This document shows, piece after piece, positions 23,956 to 35,900 of a DNA stretch of 64,000 bases. Position 1 is the stretch's first letter, and the number at the start of each line of letters is the position of its first letter. The position numbers were made by a program, and so were the translations under genes. The DNA comes from Pratylenchus scribneri (Eukaryota > Nematoda > Chromadorea > Rhabditida > Pratylenchidae): contig JAQSEB010000100.1 in assembly GCA_030063045.1 (NCBI GenBank), forward strand, positions 372,001-436,000, read 5' to 3'. A model generated the notes under the pieces. That model was not told the origin of the DNA and did not search any database. It saw only the letters and a program-made list of their open reading frames with translations.

Positions 23956-26900
23956 ATGGACAATAGTCCAAAAACAATTTCGTCAGAATCATCGCCGCCT
24001 TTGTCCCTCCAAAAATTGTTGGAAAATGCAGAATTGTTGAAGTAAGAGAATGGCCATAAATTTTGTTCATTTTTATATCAATTTTCTTTGAAAAGTTATT
24101 TGGATCCACTCAAAAATGTCCTGAAATTGAGGCATGCCGGCGACCTTTCCTTCACGGATGAGGAGGATTTGAGTGGAATTGGAATGAGTCGGCCGGAACA
24201 AAAACGGCTCCGCCGGGAATATACAAAATATTTTCCCAGTGAACAACAAAAAATTGAAGGGAAAAAAGTTGGATTGAGCAAAATTCGGCAGAAAATTTTC
24301 GGCAAAGATCCGCCATCGTCGAAAACATTGAAAAATGAGAAAAGGGCGAAAAGTAATGGCAATGTCGATTTGTTGGGTGAAAAACAACAAAAAAGCGTCG
24401 AAAATGGTCAAAAATCGCAACAACAACAACCGCAACATATTATTCCAACTGAGAGCATTTCGTTGTGTAAAGAAATTGGAAGTGGAGAATTTGGTTGCGT
24501 TTATCAAGGTTTTTGACCTTTTAAATCTGGCCAATTCATTTTGAATTTTTGTTGTTTAGCTGCTTGGCGAAAGGAATGCCACGGAAAGAAAGAGGAAATC
24601 ATTCAGGTTGTCCTCCCCTTCCGTTTTATATTGAGAAATATTTAAATATTAAATTGCTGAGACGGGCCAAAATAATTATAAATGATCTAAGTAAGGGTTT
24701 GTCCCACATTCCCAAACCAAATATACCCAAAATTGGATAGAGCTGGTCAATATGGACGCATTGAATGGCATATAATTTGTTATGGTTTGGTCGACAATTA
24801 AAAGGTATTAAACGGTTTAAACCCATTTTGGTTTGGTCAACAATTAAAGGGTATTAAACGGTTTAAAACCATTTTGGTTTGGTCAACAATTAAAGGGTAT
24901 TAAACGGTTTAAACCCATTTTGGTTTGGTCAACAATTAAAGGGTATTAAACGGTTTAAACCCATTTTGGTTTGGTCAACAATTAAAGGGTATTAAACGGT
25001 TTAAACCCATTTTGGTTTGGTCAACAATTAAAGGGTATTAAACGGGTTAAACTCATTTTGGTTTGGTCAACAATTAAAGGGTATTAAACGGTTTAAACCC
25101 ATTTTGGTTTGGTCAACAATTAAAGGGTATTAAACGGTTTAAACTCATTTTGGTTTGGTCAACAATTAAAGGGTATTAAACGGGTTAAACTCATTTTGGT
25201 TTGGTCAACAATTAAAGGGTATTAAACGGTTTAAACCCATTTTGGTTTGGTCAACAATTAAAGGGTATTAAACGGTTTAAACTCATTTTGGTTTGGTCAA
25301 CAATTAAAGGGTATTAAACGGTTTAAACCCATTTTGGTTTGGTCAACAATTAAAGGGTATTAAACGGGTTAGACCCATTTTCGTTTATTGGTTCAAAACT
25401 AAGTTTGGAATAGATTAAATCCAAACAAAATATAATCGAATGATGCGTCTTGATGAGATCTATCAAAGCATTATAAGGTTTATGGGTTTGGGATAAATAT
25501 TTGAATCGTTATAATGCTTTCGGCTCATCAATTTCTCATCGCAGGTGGCCGTGAAACGAATTTTGCCGGAAAAATTGATCTCCCAACCATCCTCATTCCT
25601 TCAAGAGGCTGCCATAATGCATCGAATGCAACACGAAAATGTTGTTCGTCTCTACGGTGTAGTTCTGGACACAAAGGCGGTGATGCTTGTTTCGGAGTTG
25701 GCCCCATGCGGGTCTTTGTTGGAATGCCTTCAATCGGCGGTGTGGCGGGAACAGCCAAATTCCATTTCCACTCTTTGCGAATTTGCACTGCAAATTGCCA
25801 AGGGAATGCACTATTTGGCCACACAACGCCTAATCCACCGGGATTTGGCTGCCCGCAATGTTTTGGTCAGCTCACCGACAAAAGTGAATTCCCGGACAGA
25901 AATTTAGCAATTTTACCATTTTTGTATGTTTGAAGGTGAAAATTTCCGATTTTGGCCTGAGTCGATCTTTGGGCCACGGCGAGGACTATTACCGGTCGGA
26001 ATTTAATGCTTCAATGAAATTGCCCATTGCTTGGTGTGCACCGGAATGCATCAATTTTCTTCGTTTCACCAGCGCTTCCGATGTTTGGGCCTTCGGTGTT
26101 ACTCTTTGGGAGATGTTCACATTCGGACAAACCCCGTGGGCAAATTGGACTGGCTCACAGGTTCGAATTTGATTTCTTTTTAATTTTGATTCTGGGCTTA
26201 TACCAAGTTGCTACTAATGATTATAACTCAATATAGATTAAATCGAATTTGAAATTTTTTGTATCAAATTAAAGAGCAGACACTTGCTTATCTAATGATA
26301 TAAATTTTATTTAAATTGGTTAAGATTTGATGAAGTTGTATTCAAATTAAAATTGCAAACTATTTTTATCATGAATTTGCAAATTTTTAATGTTTTTTTG
26401 GAGCAAAACTCAACTGATTTTAAAATAATTTAAATAAATTTTTATATTATTTGAAAGCCAAAAGTTTGTTTTATAAATTGATAAAAAAATTGTCAAAATT
26501 GTTTCAATCCTTAATGAATTATATTCATTCGAACAAGTTGGGTTTCGCTAGAAATGGGACTACTTTTCTGCGAATGATTATAACTCATGAAGAATTTAAT
26601 TGTATTTGATGATTTTAGTATCAAATTAAAGAGCAAACTTTTGGCTATGAAATCAATAATAATTTTATTTAAATTAGTTCAGAATTGTAGCAATTATATT
26701 CTAATTAAAATTATGCACAAACGACCTTTACAATGGATTTGCAAAATTTTAATAGCTTTTTAAAGCAAAATTAAACTGATTCTACTAAATGAATTTACAT
26801 AAATTTTTATATTATTTGATAGCCACAATTCCGCTTTATAAATTGACACAAAAACTACCAAAATTAGTTTAATCGCTTATGAATTATAATCGTTTGCGAC

Positions 26901-29900
26901 AAGTTGATCCCATTGGAAAATAGAGCCGTTGATATGCAAATGATTATAACTCATTAAGGATTTAATTGAATTTATTAATTTTTATATCAAATTAAAGATC
27001 TTTACGGCTATTTAATTATATAAATTTTATTTGGGGAATTACAATTTGATAGAGTTATATTCTAATTTAAAACAAACAAGTTGCATATATCAAGAATTTA
27101 AAATTTTAATGTTTTTTCAGTATAAAATTTCTTCAAATTTAAATAAATTTTAAATAATTTGAAAGACAAAAGTCTGCTTTATAAATTGACACAAAAACTA
27201 ACAAAATTGGTTTAATCCATTATGAATTTTAATCGTTTGCGACAAGTTGATCCCATTGGAAATTTGGCTGCTACTATAAAATCTGCAATTTATGCCTCCT
27301 TTATTTCAGATTTTACATGCCATTGACACACAACGCAGAAAATTGGAACGTCCCGAGGCTTGTCCGGCCGAAATGTATCAGCTAATGTTAAATTGTTGGC
27401 ATTGGGAGGCGGAGAAAAGGCCAACATTTGAGCAATTGTGCCTGCAATTGCCCGAAATTTTCCCTCCAATTCTGCTCACCGTTGCCGAATGTCGAACCCG
27501 AAAAGAGGGCCATTTGGAATATGGAAAGGGCCAAACAATTGTTTTGTTGGATAAAAAGTTGGAGAATTTGAATTTTAGGCCTTCAAAATTTCCTAATTTT
27601 CAGAACAGTTTATCCGGGTTTTTGGTTGGGTGCCGTGAAAGGTGACAAAATTGGCATTTTTCGACCGGAAGACACTATCGCCTATTTGGGTGCCGAAAAT
27701 CCATCTGCTTCTTCTTCATCAAACAATAGCCAAAATAATGGAGAAATTAAAATTGGTGCCGAAAAGGAGGAAAAGATAAATGAGGAAAAAATGGCGAAAA
27801 AATCCAAATTGAAAAAAACAAAGGAATTAAAGGGAAAAGAGGAAAAAGGAATGAAAGGCGACAAAAAACAACAACAAAAACAATTGATAATCAGCCAACC
27901 ACAAGGAGATCTTCGGCATACATGCCATCTTGGGGCTGATGGAAGGAGTTTTGGATTATTAAATGTGAGTTGAAAGCTTGAAAGTGCCCGAAAATTTTTA
28001 ATTAAATTTTCCGGAAAGATTTTATTCAAATTTTCCGGAAAGATTTTATTCAAGTTTTCCGGAAAGATTTTATTCAAGTTTTCCGGAAAGATTTTATTCA
28101 AGTTTTCCGGAAAGATTTTATTCAAGTTTTCCGGAAAGATTTTATTCAAGTTTTCCGGAAAGATTTTATTCAAGTTTTCCGGAAAGATTTTATTCAAGTT
28201 TTCCGGAAAGATTTTATTCAAGTTTTCCGGAAAGATTTTATTCAAGTTTTCCGGAAAGATTTTATTCAAGTTTTCCGGAAAGATTTTATTCAAGTTTTCC
28301 GGAAAGATTTTATTCAAGTTTTCCGGAAAGATTTTAATTAAGTTTTCCGGAAAGATTTTAATTAAGTTTTCCGGAAAGATTTTAATTAAGTTTTCGAAAA
28401 GATTTTAATTCCATTTTCCGGAAAGATTTTAATTCCATTTTCCGGAAAGATTTTAATTAAGTTTTCCGGAAAGATTTTAATTAAGTTTTCCGGAAATTTA
28501 ATTTTCCGGAAAGATTTTATTCAAGTTTTCCGGAAAGATTTTATTCAAGTTTTCCGGAAAGATTTTATTCAAGTTTTCCGGAAAGATTTTATTCAAGTTT
28601 TCCGGAAAGATTTTATTCAAGTTTTCCGGAAAGATTTTATTCAAGTTTTCCGGAAAGATTTTATTCAAGTTTTCCGGAAAGATTTTATTCAAGTTTTCCG
28701 GAAAGATTTTATTCAAGTTTTCCGGAAAGATTTTATTCAAGTTTTCCGGAAAGATTTTATTCAAGTTTTCCGGAAAGATTTTATTCAAGTTTTCCGGAAA
28801 GATTTTATTCAAGTTTTCCGGAAAGATTTTAATTCAATTTTCCGGAAAGATTTTAATTAAGTTTTCCGGAAAGATTTTAATTAAGTTTTCGAAAAGATTT
28901 TAATTCCATTTTCCGGAAAGATTTTAATTCCATTTTCCGGAAAGATTTTAATTAAGTTTTCCGGAAAGATTTTAATTAAGTTTTCCGGAAAGATTTTAAT
29001 TAAGTTTTCCGGAAAGATTTTAATTCAATTTTCCGGAAAGATTTTAATTCAATTTTCCGGAAAGATTTTAATTAAGTTTTCCGGAAAGATTTTAATTAAG
29101 TTTTCGAAAAGATTTTAATTCCATTTTCCGGAAAGATTTTAATTCCATTTTCCGGAAAGATTTTAATTAAGTTTTCCGGAAAGATTTTAATTAAGTTTTC
29201 CGGAAAGATTTTAATTCAATTTTCTGGAAATATATAAAATACTATAAAATTGAAATTTATCAAGGTTGACAAGAATGATTTGCATCGGGCACTGCCACCT
29301 CCTTTGCCTTCGCCACCAATCAACAAATTGTCACCAAATCGGGCCCAATCGCCGATGACAGTTCCACCGTTGATGACCGCCTCCACAATTTCGTTGATCC
29401 CACCACGACCACCGAAAATGGGCAGTGTCCAAATAATGCCAATTGCAAATGCTTCAGCAGGACCAATGGTTGATCAAATGTCAAAGAGCTTTTGTGCCGT
29501 AGAAAGTGTCAAAAATGGTGAATAATTTGAGATAAGATTGTGAATGATGCTGATCTAGCAAATTTTAGGAATTACGGATTCTAGATTTCGTACAGAAACG
29601 ATAAATAGCTCATTCAACTCAGAATAGTCAATTTAGTCTATGAAATTTTAATTTTAGATTCAATATAACCAGGTTTAAAAATTGAACCATTGTTTAAATC
29701 CAAACCTGTTTAAGCTTATAATAATTTTTCAAATCATGCTCAAATCATGCTCATTACTCATATCAGCAGGCTGAAATTGAAATTTCATAGACTAAATCGA
29801 ATATGTCGAGTCAAATGAGCCAATTTGTAACTCTCCGCCGAAGTGCCTAGAATCTGAGATCAACTTATATCTAATCCCGGGCATATCGTAGCCCAATTCC

Positions 29901-32900
29901 CAGCATCGTTTTGCGAACTTCAATATAATTTTTATGTAAAAAATAATTTAATTTAAGGAAAAAATGGAATGAGTATTGCCTATGCCAATTTTTTGTTTCT
30001 TTCCGGAAAGTTTTAATTCTGATTTCTTTCCGGAAAGTTTTAATTCTGATTTCTTTCCGGAAAGTTTTAATTCTGATTTCTTTCCGGAAAGTTTTAATTC
30101 TGATTTCTTTCCGGAAAGTTTTAATTCTGATTTCTTTCCGGAAAGTTTTAATTCTGAATCTGATTTCTTTCCGGAAAGTTTTAATTCTGATTTCTTTCCG
30201 GAAAGTTTTAATTCTGATTTCTTTCCGGAAAGTTTTAATTCTGAATCTGATTTCTTTCCGGAAAGTTTTAATTCTGATTTCTTTCCGGAAAGTTTTAATT
30301 CTGATTTCTTTCCGGAAAGTTTTAATTCTGAATCTGATTTCTTTCCGGAAAGTTTTAATTCTGATTTCTTTCCGGAAAGTTTTAATTCTGATTCTGATTT
30401 CTTTCCGGAAAGTTTTAATTCTGATTTCATTCCGTAAAGTTTTAATTCTGATTTCTTTCCGGAAAGTTTTAATTCTGATTTCTTTCCGGAAAGTTTTAAT
30501 TCTGAATCTGATTTCTTTCCGGAAAGTTTTAATTCTGATTTCTTTCCGGAAAGTTTTAATTCTGATTTCTTTCCGGAAAGTTTTAATTCTGATTTCTTTC
30601 CGGAAAGTTTTAATTCTGAATCTGATTTCTTTCCGGAAAGTTTTAATTCTGATTTCTTTCCGGAAAGTTTTAATTCTGATTTCTTTCCGGAAAGTTTTAA
30701 TTCTGATTTCATTCCGTAAAGTTTTAATTCTGAATCTGATTTCTTTCCGGAAAGTTTTAATTCTGATTTCTTTCCGGTAAGTTTTAATTCTGAATCTGAT
30801 TTCTTTCCGGAAAGTTTTAATTCTGATTTCTTTCCGGAAAGTTTTAATTCTGAATCTGATTTCTTTCCGGAAAGTTTTAATTCTGAATCTGATTTCTTTC
30901 CGGAAAGTTTTAATTCTGATTTCTTTCCGGAAAGTTTTAATTCTGAATCTGATTTCTTTCCGGAAAGTTTTAATTCTGATTTCTTTCCGGAAAGTTTTAA
31001 TTCTGAATCTGATTTCTTTCCGGAAAGTTTTAATTCTGATTTCTTTCCGGAAAGTTTTAATTCTGAATCTGATTTCTTTCCGGAAAGTTTTAATTCTGAA
31101 TCTGATTTCTTTCCGGAAAGTTTTAATTCTGATTTCTTTCCGGAAAGTTTTAATTCTGAATCTGATTTCTTTCCGGAAAGTTTTAATTCTGATTTCTTTC
31201 CGGAAAGTTTTAATTCTGATTTCTTTCCGGAAAGTTTTAATTCTGATTCTGATTTCTTTCCGGAAAGTTTTAATTCTGATTTCTTTCCGGAAAGTTTTAA
31301 TTCTGATTTCTTTCCGGAAAGTTTTAATTCTGATTTCTTTCCGGAAAGTTTTAATTCTGAATCTGATTTCTTTCCGGAAAGTTTTAATTCTGATTTCTTT
31401 CCGGAAAGTTTTAATTCTGATTTCTTTCCGGAAAGTTTTAATTCTGATTTCATTCCGTAAAGTTTTAATTCTGATTTCTTTCCGGAAAGTTTTAATTCTG
31501 ATTTCTTTCCGGAAAGTTTTAATTCTGATTTATTTCCGGAAAGTTTTAATTCTGATTCTGATTTCTTTCCGGAAAGTTTTAATTCTGATTTCTTTCCGGA
31601 AAGTTTTAATTCTGATTCTAATTTCTTTCCGGAAAGTTTTAATTCTGATTTCATTCCGTAAAGTTTTAATTCTGATTTCTTTCCGGAAAGTTTTAATTCT
31701 GATTTCTTTCCGGAAAGTTTTAATTCTGATTTATTTCCGGAAAGTTTTAATTCTGATTCTGATTTCTTTCCGGAAAGTTTTAATTCTGATTCTGATTTAT
31801 TTCCGGAAAGTTTTAATTCTGATTCTGATTTCTTTTGGGAAAGTTTTATTTCTGATTTCTTTCCGGAAAGTTTTAATTCTGATCTTAGCTCAAAAGGGCG
31901 ATTACCAAATTTGAGTGAGTTAAATTTTTTAATTATTAAACGAATTTGAGAAAAATTTGTTCCTGAAGAGTGCAGACTAGAATTAATCCAATTCAACAAT
32001 TCTAGCAACGAATTCTAATTTTAGCCAATTAAATATTAGCTTTATAAATATATTGATTTGAATGCATAATTCCCTTTGTACATTTTCAGTAATTTCTTCC
32101 TCGCCCCAATCGCCCCCTCCTCCAATTTTGCCCCCAAAACCGCCTCGATTTCGTGCTCGTCCAGCAAATCCAAATCAACAATTAAATTCAACAAATGATT
32201 TGATAACCAATGATGAATCCAATTCCAACATTGCCACTGGCGAATTAAATTATATTAAACCAATTGAGCAAAACGGTGGCACTTCATCGCCATTCCCATT
32301 GGCTGAAAGGGAACAACAAAGACAAAGGGAAAAGTCAAAATCACCGACAAAAGAGGCGGAAGAAAACAATGAAAATGAGAAGAAAGAAGAAGAAAAAGAA
32401 GAGGAGGAAGAATTCCTACGTCCGGCCAGCATTTGTTTGGAACAATTGGCTGGCAAAAAGGAAGAGGAGAAAGGAGAAGAAGAAGTAGAAGAAAGGATAA
32501 TGCAAATTTTGACCGGACTCCAAAAAGATTTGAAAGAATTTTCCATTTCCAACACTTCATTGGAGGATTTTGGAGATGAGAGGGCATTGTTGGATGGGGA
32601 AAGAAGGAGAATGAGGAGGAATGATGAGTGAGTTATTCTTAATTTCGTTAAAAATATTGAAATTGCCTAAATAATTATACTAGTTTAAGTAATGGTTTTT
32701 CCTATATTCACAAAGCAAATATACCCAAAATTTGATAGAGCTGGGTCAAGATGGACGCGTTGAATGGTATATAATTTGTTATGGTTTGGTCAACAATTAA
32801 AGGGTATTAAACGGTTTAAACCCATTTTGGTTTAATGGTTCAAAACTAAATTAGATGATTTGGTTAAACCCAAACCAAAACATAATCAAATGATGCGTCT

Positions 32901-35900
32901 TGAGGCGATCTATTAATTGGGTATGATATGAAAGTTTATGGGCCTAGGAAAACATTTGAACCGTAATAATCATTCGGCAATTTCAATATATTTTCTCGGC
33001 AAATTAAGTATTTGCCATAAATAGAGATCGGCGCGAGGCGAGATATCGCGAGAAATTTTAAGATATCTCGCGAGAGATTTGCGAGATCTCGCACTTTTCT
33101 CAAAATTTAATCTCGCAAAAAATCTCGCACCAAAAAAATTTTTTGCTGCGCGGGCGTTTTCAAATGAAATTTTTCGCTGCACGGCTTTTTTAAGCTTAAA
33201 ATTTTATCCTTCAGGACCATTTTTGACTAAAATTTTCCTACTTGTTGATTTTTTGGTTTAATTTTTTACTGCATATTATTGTTTGTTAAAATTTACGTTT
33301 ATGTTTCGAAAAATTTAAATATTTTTTTAATGGCATGTGAAATTTATGATTATTGAAGATCTCCAATCCGTAACCGTTAAGTAGAAAGATTATTTATTCA
33401 TTAAAAAATTGATTTCTTTTGTTGGAAATGAAAATTTGTTGAAAAAAATTTTTTTTAATTGTGATCTCGCTCTCGCATCTCGAACATTTTTTGCGAGATT
33501 TTTGCGAGTGCGAGAGATTTGTGAGATCTCGCTCGAGCATCCTTGCCGATCTCTAGCCATAACATTTAAATTATTATTATTATTATTTATTTGAGCAGAA
33601 GGGAATCGAATAGTGCCATCAATGGTTCAATTACGGGCGTTCGTACTTCAATGGCATTTTCAATGGAACCGGAGGAATTCGAGAAAATAGCAGAGGAGGA
33701 AAGAAGAAAGGCCATAAAGCAAATGGACAAATTTGGAGAAGCCGAAATTAATAAGAATGGGAATAATCGGCATTGGCATGGAGAAGAGAAGGAAGAAGGA
33801 GGGAAAATGAAGGAATATGAAGAGAAGAATGAATTAAACGGCGATTTGCCACGTTCAACGAAGGAACCAATTGGGAATTGGTCAACGGAAGCGGATCAAG
33901 CCTACAAACTTTTGGTCCAATGTGGCCATCTTTTGAAGTCGGCACCCGAAATGGTGGCAACAACAACAACTCCAATGACAAATGCTGCTGAAAAAATTGC
34001 TCATTCACCAACGTCGAATAAGACGGTTGATGAGAGAATTTTGCATTCGCCTACGGGACATACTCGTGAGTGTTTTAGATTCATTTAATTATAATATTTT
34101 TATAATTAAAATGTTAAAATTTTTGCAAAATCTAATTAAGGCACTTCGAATAATATATTTTTTGGCCTATTTAATCTAAAACAAAAAGTTTTAAACCAAA
34201 ATATAAAGGTGACACTTTTTAGAATTTTCCTTTTAATTAAATTGTTAATTACTTTTTGTTATTGGTTTAAAACCATTTAAATTTTATAAAAAATAATAGA
34301 GCTCATCAAGCTTCGATTGGTATATTTTTTGGAATAATTTAATCTAAAACAAAAAGTTTTAAACCAAAATATAAAGGTGACACTTTTTAGAATTTTCCTT
34401 TCAATTAAATTGTTAATTATATTTTGGTATTGGTTTAAAACCAATTAAATTTTATAAAAAATAATAGAGCTCATCAAACTGCTTCGATAGCTATATTTTT
34501 TGTCCTAATTTAATGCAAAATGAAAAGGTTTTAAACCAAAATACAAAATTGGCATTTTTAAGAATATTCGTTTTAATTAAATTGTTAATTAATTTTGGTA
34601 TTGGTTTAAAACCAATTAAATTTTATAAAAAATAATAGAGCAGATCAATATGCTTAGATTGGTATAATTTTTGATTTGGTTCAATCAAAAATGAAAAGGT
34701 TTTAAACCAAAATACAAATGTGGCACTTTTTAGAATATTCGTTTCAATTAAATTGTTTATTACTTTTTAGTATCGGTTTAAAACCAATTAAATTTTATAA
34801 AAAATTATAGAGCTAATCAAGATGGTTCGATTGATATAATTTTTGCCCAAGTTTAACCCAAATTAAATAAGTTTCAAACCAAAATACAAATGTGGCACTT
34901 TTGAATATTCGTTTTAATTAAATTGTTAATTACTTTTGGTATTGATTTAAAACCTAACAATTTTTACAACATAAAATAGAGCTCATCAAACTGCTTCGAT
35001 TGGTATAATTTTTGGAATAGTTCAGTCCAAAATAAAACGGTTTTAAACCAAAAATACAAATGTGCCACTTTTTTATAATATTCGTTTCAATTTAATTGTT
35101 TATTACTTTTTGGTATTGGTTTAAAACCTATTAAATTTTATAAAAAATAATAGAGCTCATCAAACTGCCTAGATAGGTATATTTTTTGGCCTAACTTAAT
35201 GCAAAATAAAAAGGTTTTAAACCAAAATAAAAAATTGGAACTTTTAAGAATATTCATTTCAATTAAATTATTTATTACTTTTTGATATCAATTTAAAACC
35301 TATTAAATTTTATAAAAAATAATAGAGCTCATTAAATTGCTTGGATTGGTATATTTTTGGCATAGTTTGTTGAAAAATAAATGGTTTTAAACCAAAATAC
35401 CAAATTGGCACTTTTTAGAATATTCATTTCAATTAAATTATTTATTACTTTTTGATATCAATTTAAAACCTATTAAATTTTATAAAAAATAATAGAGCTC
35501 ATTAAATTGCTTGGATTGGTATATTTTTGGCATAGTTTGTTGAAAAATAAATGGTTTTAAACCAAAATACCAAATTGGCACTTTTTAGAATATTCATTTC
35601 AATTAAATTATTTATTACTTTTTGATATCAATTTAAAACCTATTAAATTTTATAAAAAATAATAGAGCTCATTAAATTGCTTGGATTGGTATATTTTTGG
35701 CATAGTTTGTTGAAAAATAAATGGTTTTAAACCAAAATACCAAATTGGCACTTTTTATAATATTCATTTCAATTAAATTATTTATTACTTTTTGATATCA
35801 ATTTAAAACCTATTAAATTTTATAAAAAATAATAGAGCTCATTAAATTGCTTGGATTGGTATATTTTTGGCATAGTTTGTTGAAAAATAAAATGGTTTTA

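Noticed and set aside
27682..28317. 211-aa minus-strand frame of NKIFPENL repeats
   Set aside because: Same cause: 24-bp units read in frame, running into the antisense of an ACK exon.
29948..32008. 686-aa minus-strand open frame as a gene
   Set aside because: It is produced by a tandem repeat whose unit lengths are multiples of three and lies inside an ACK intron; no domain or splice evidence.
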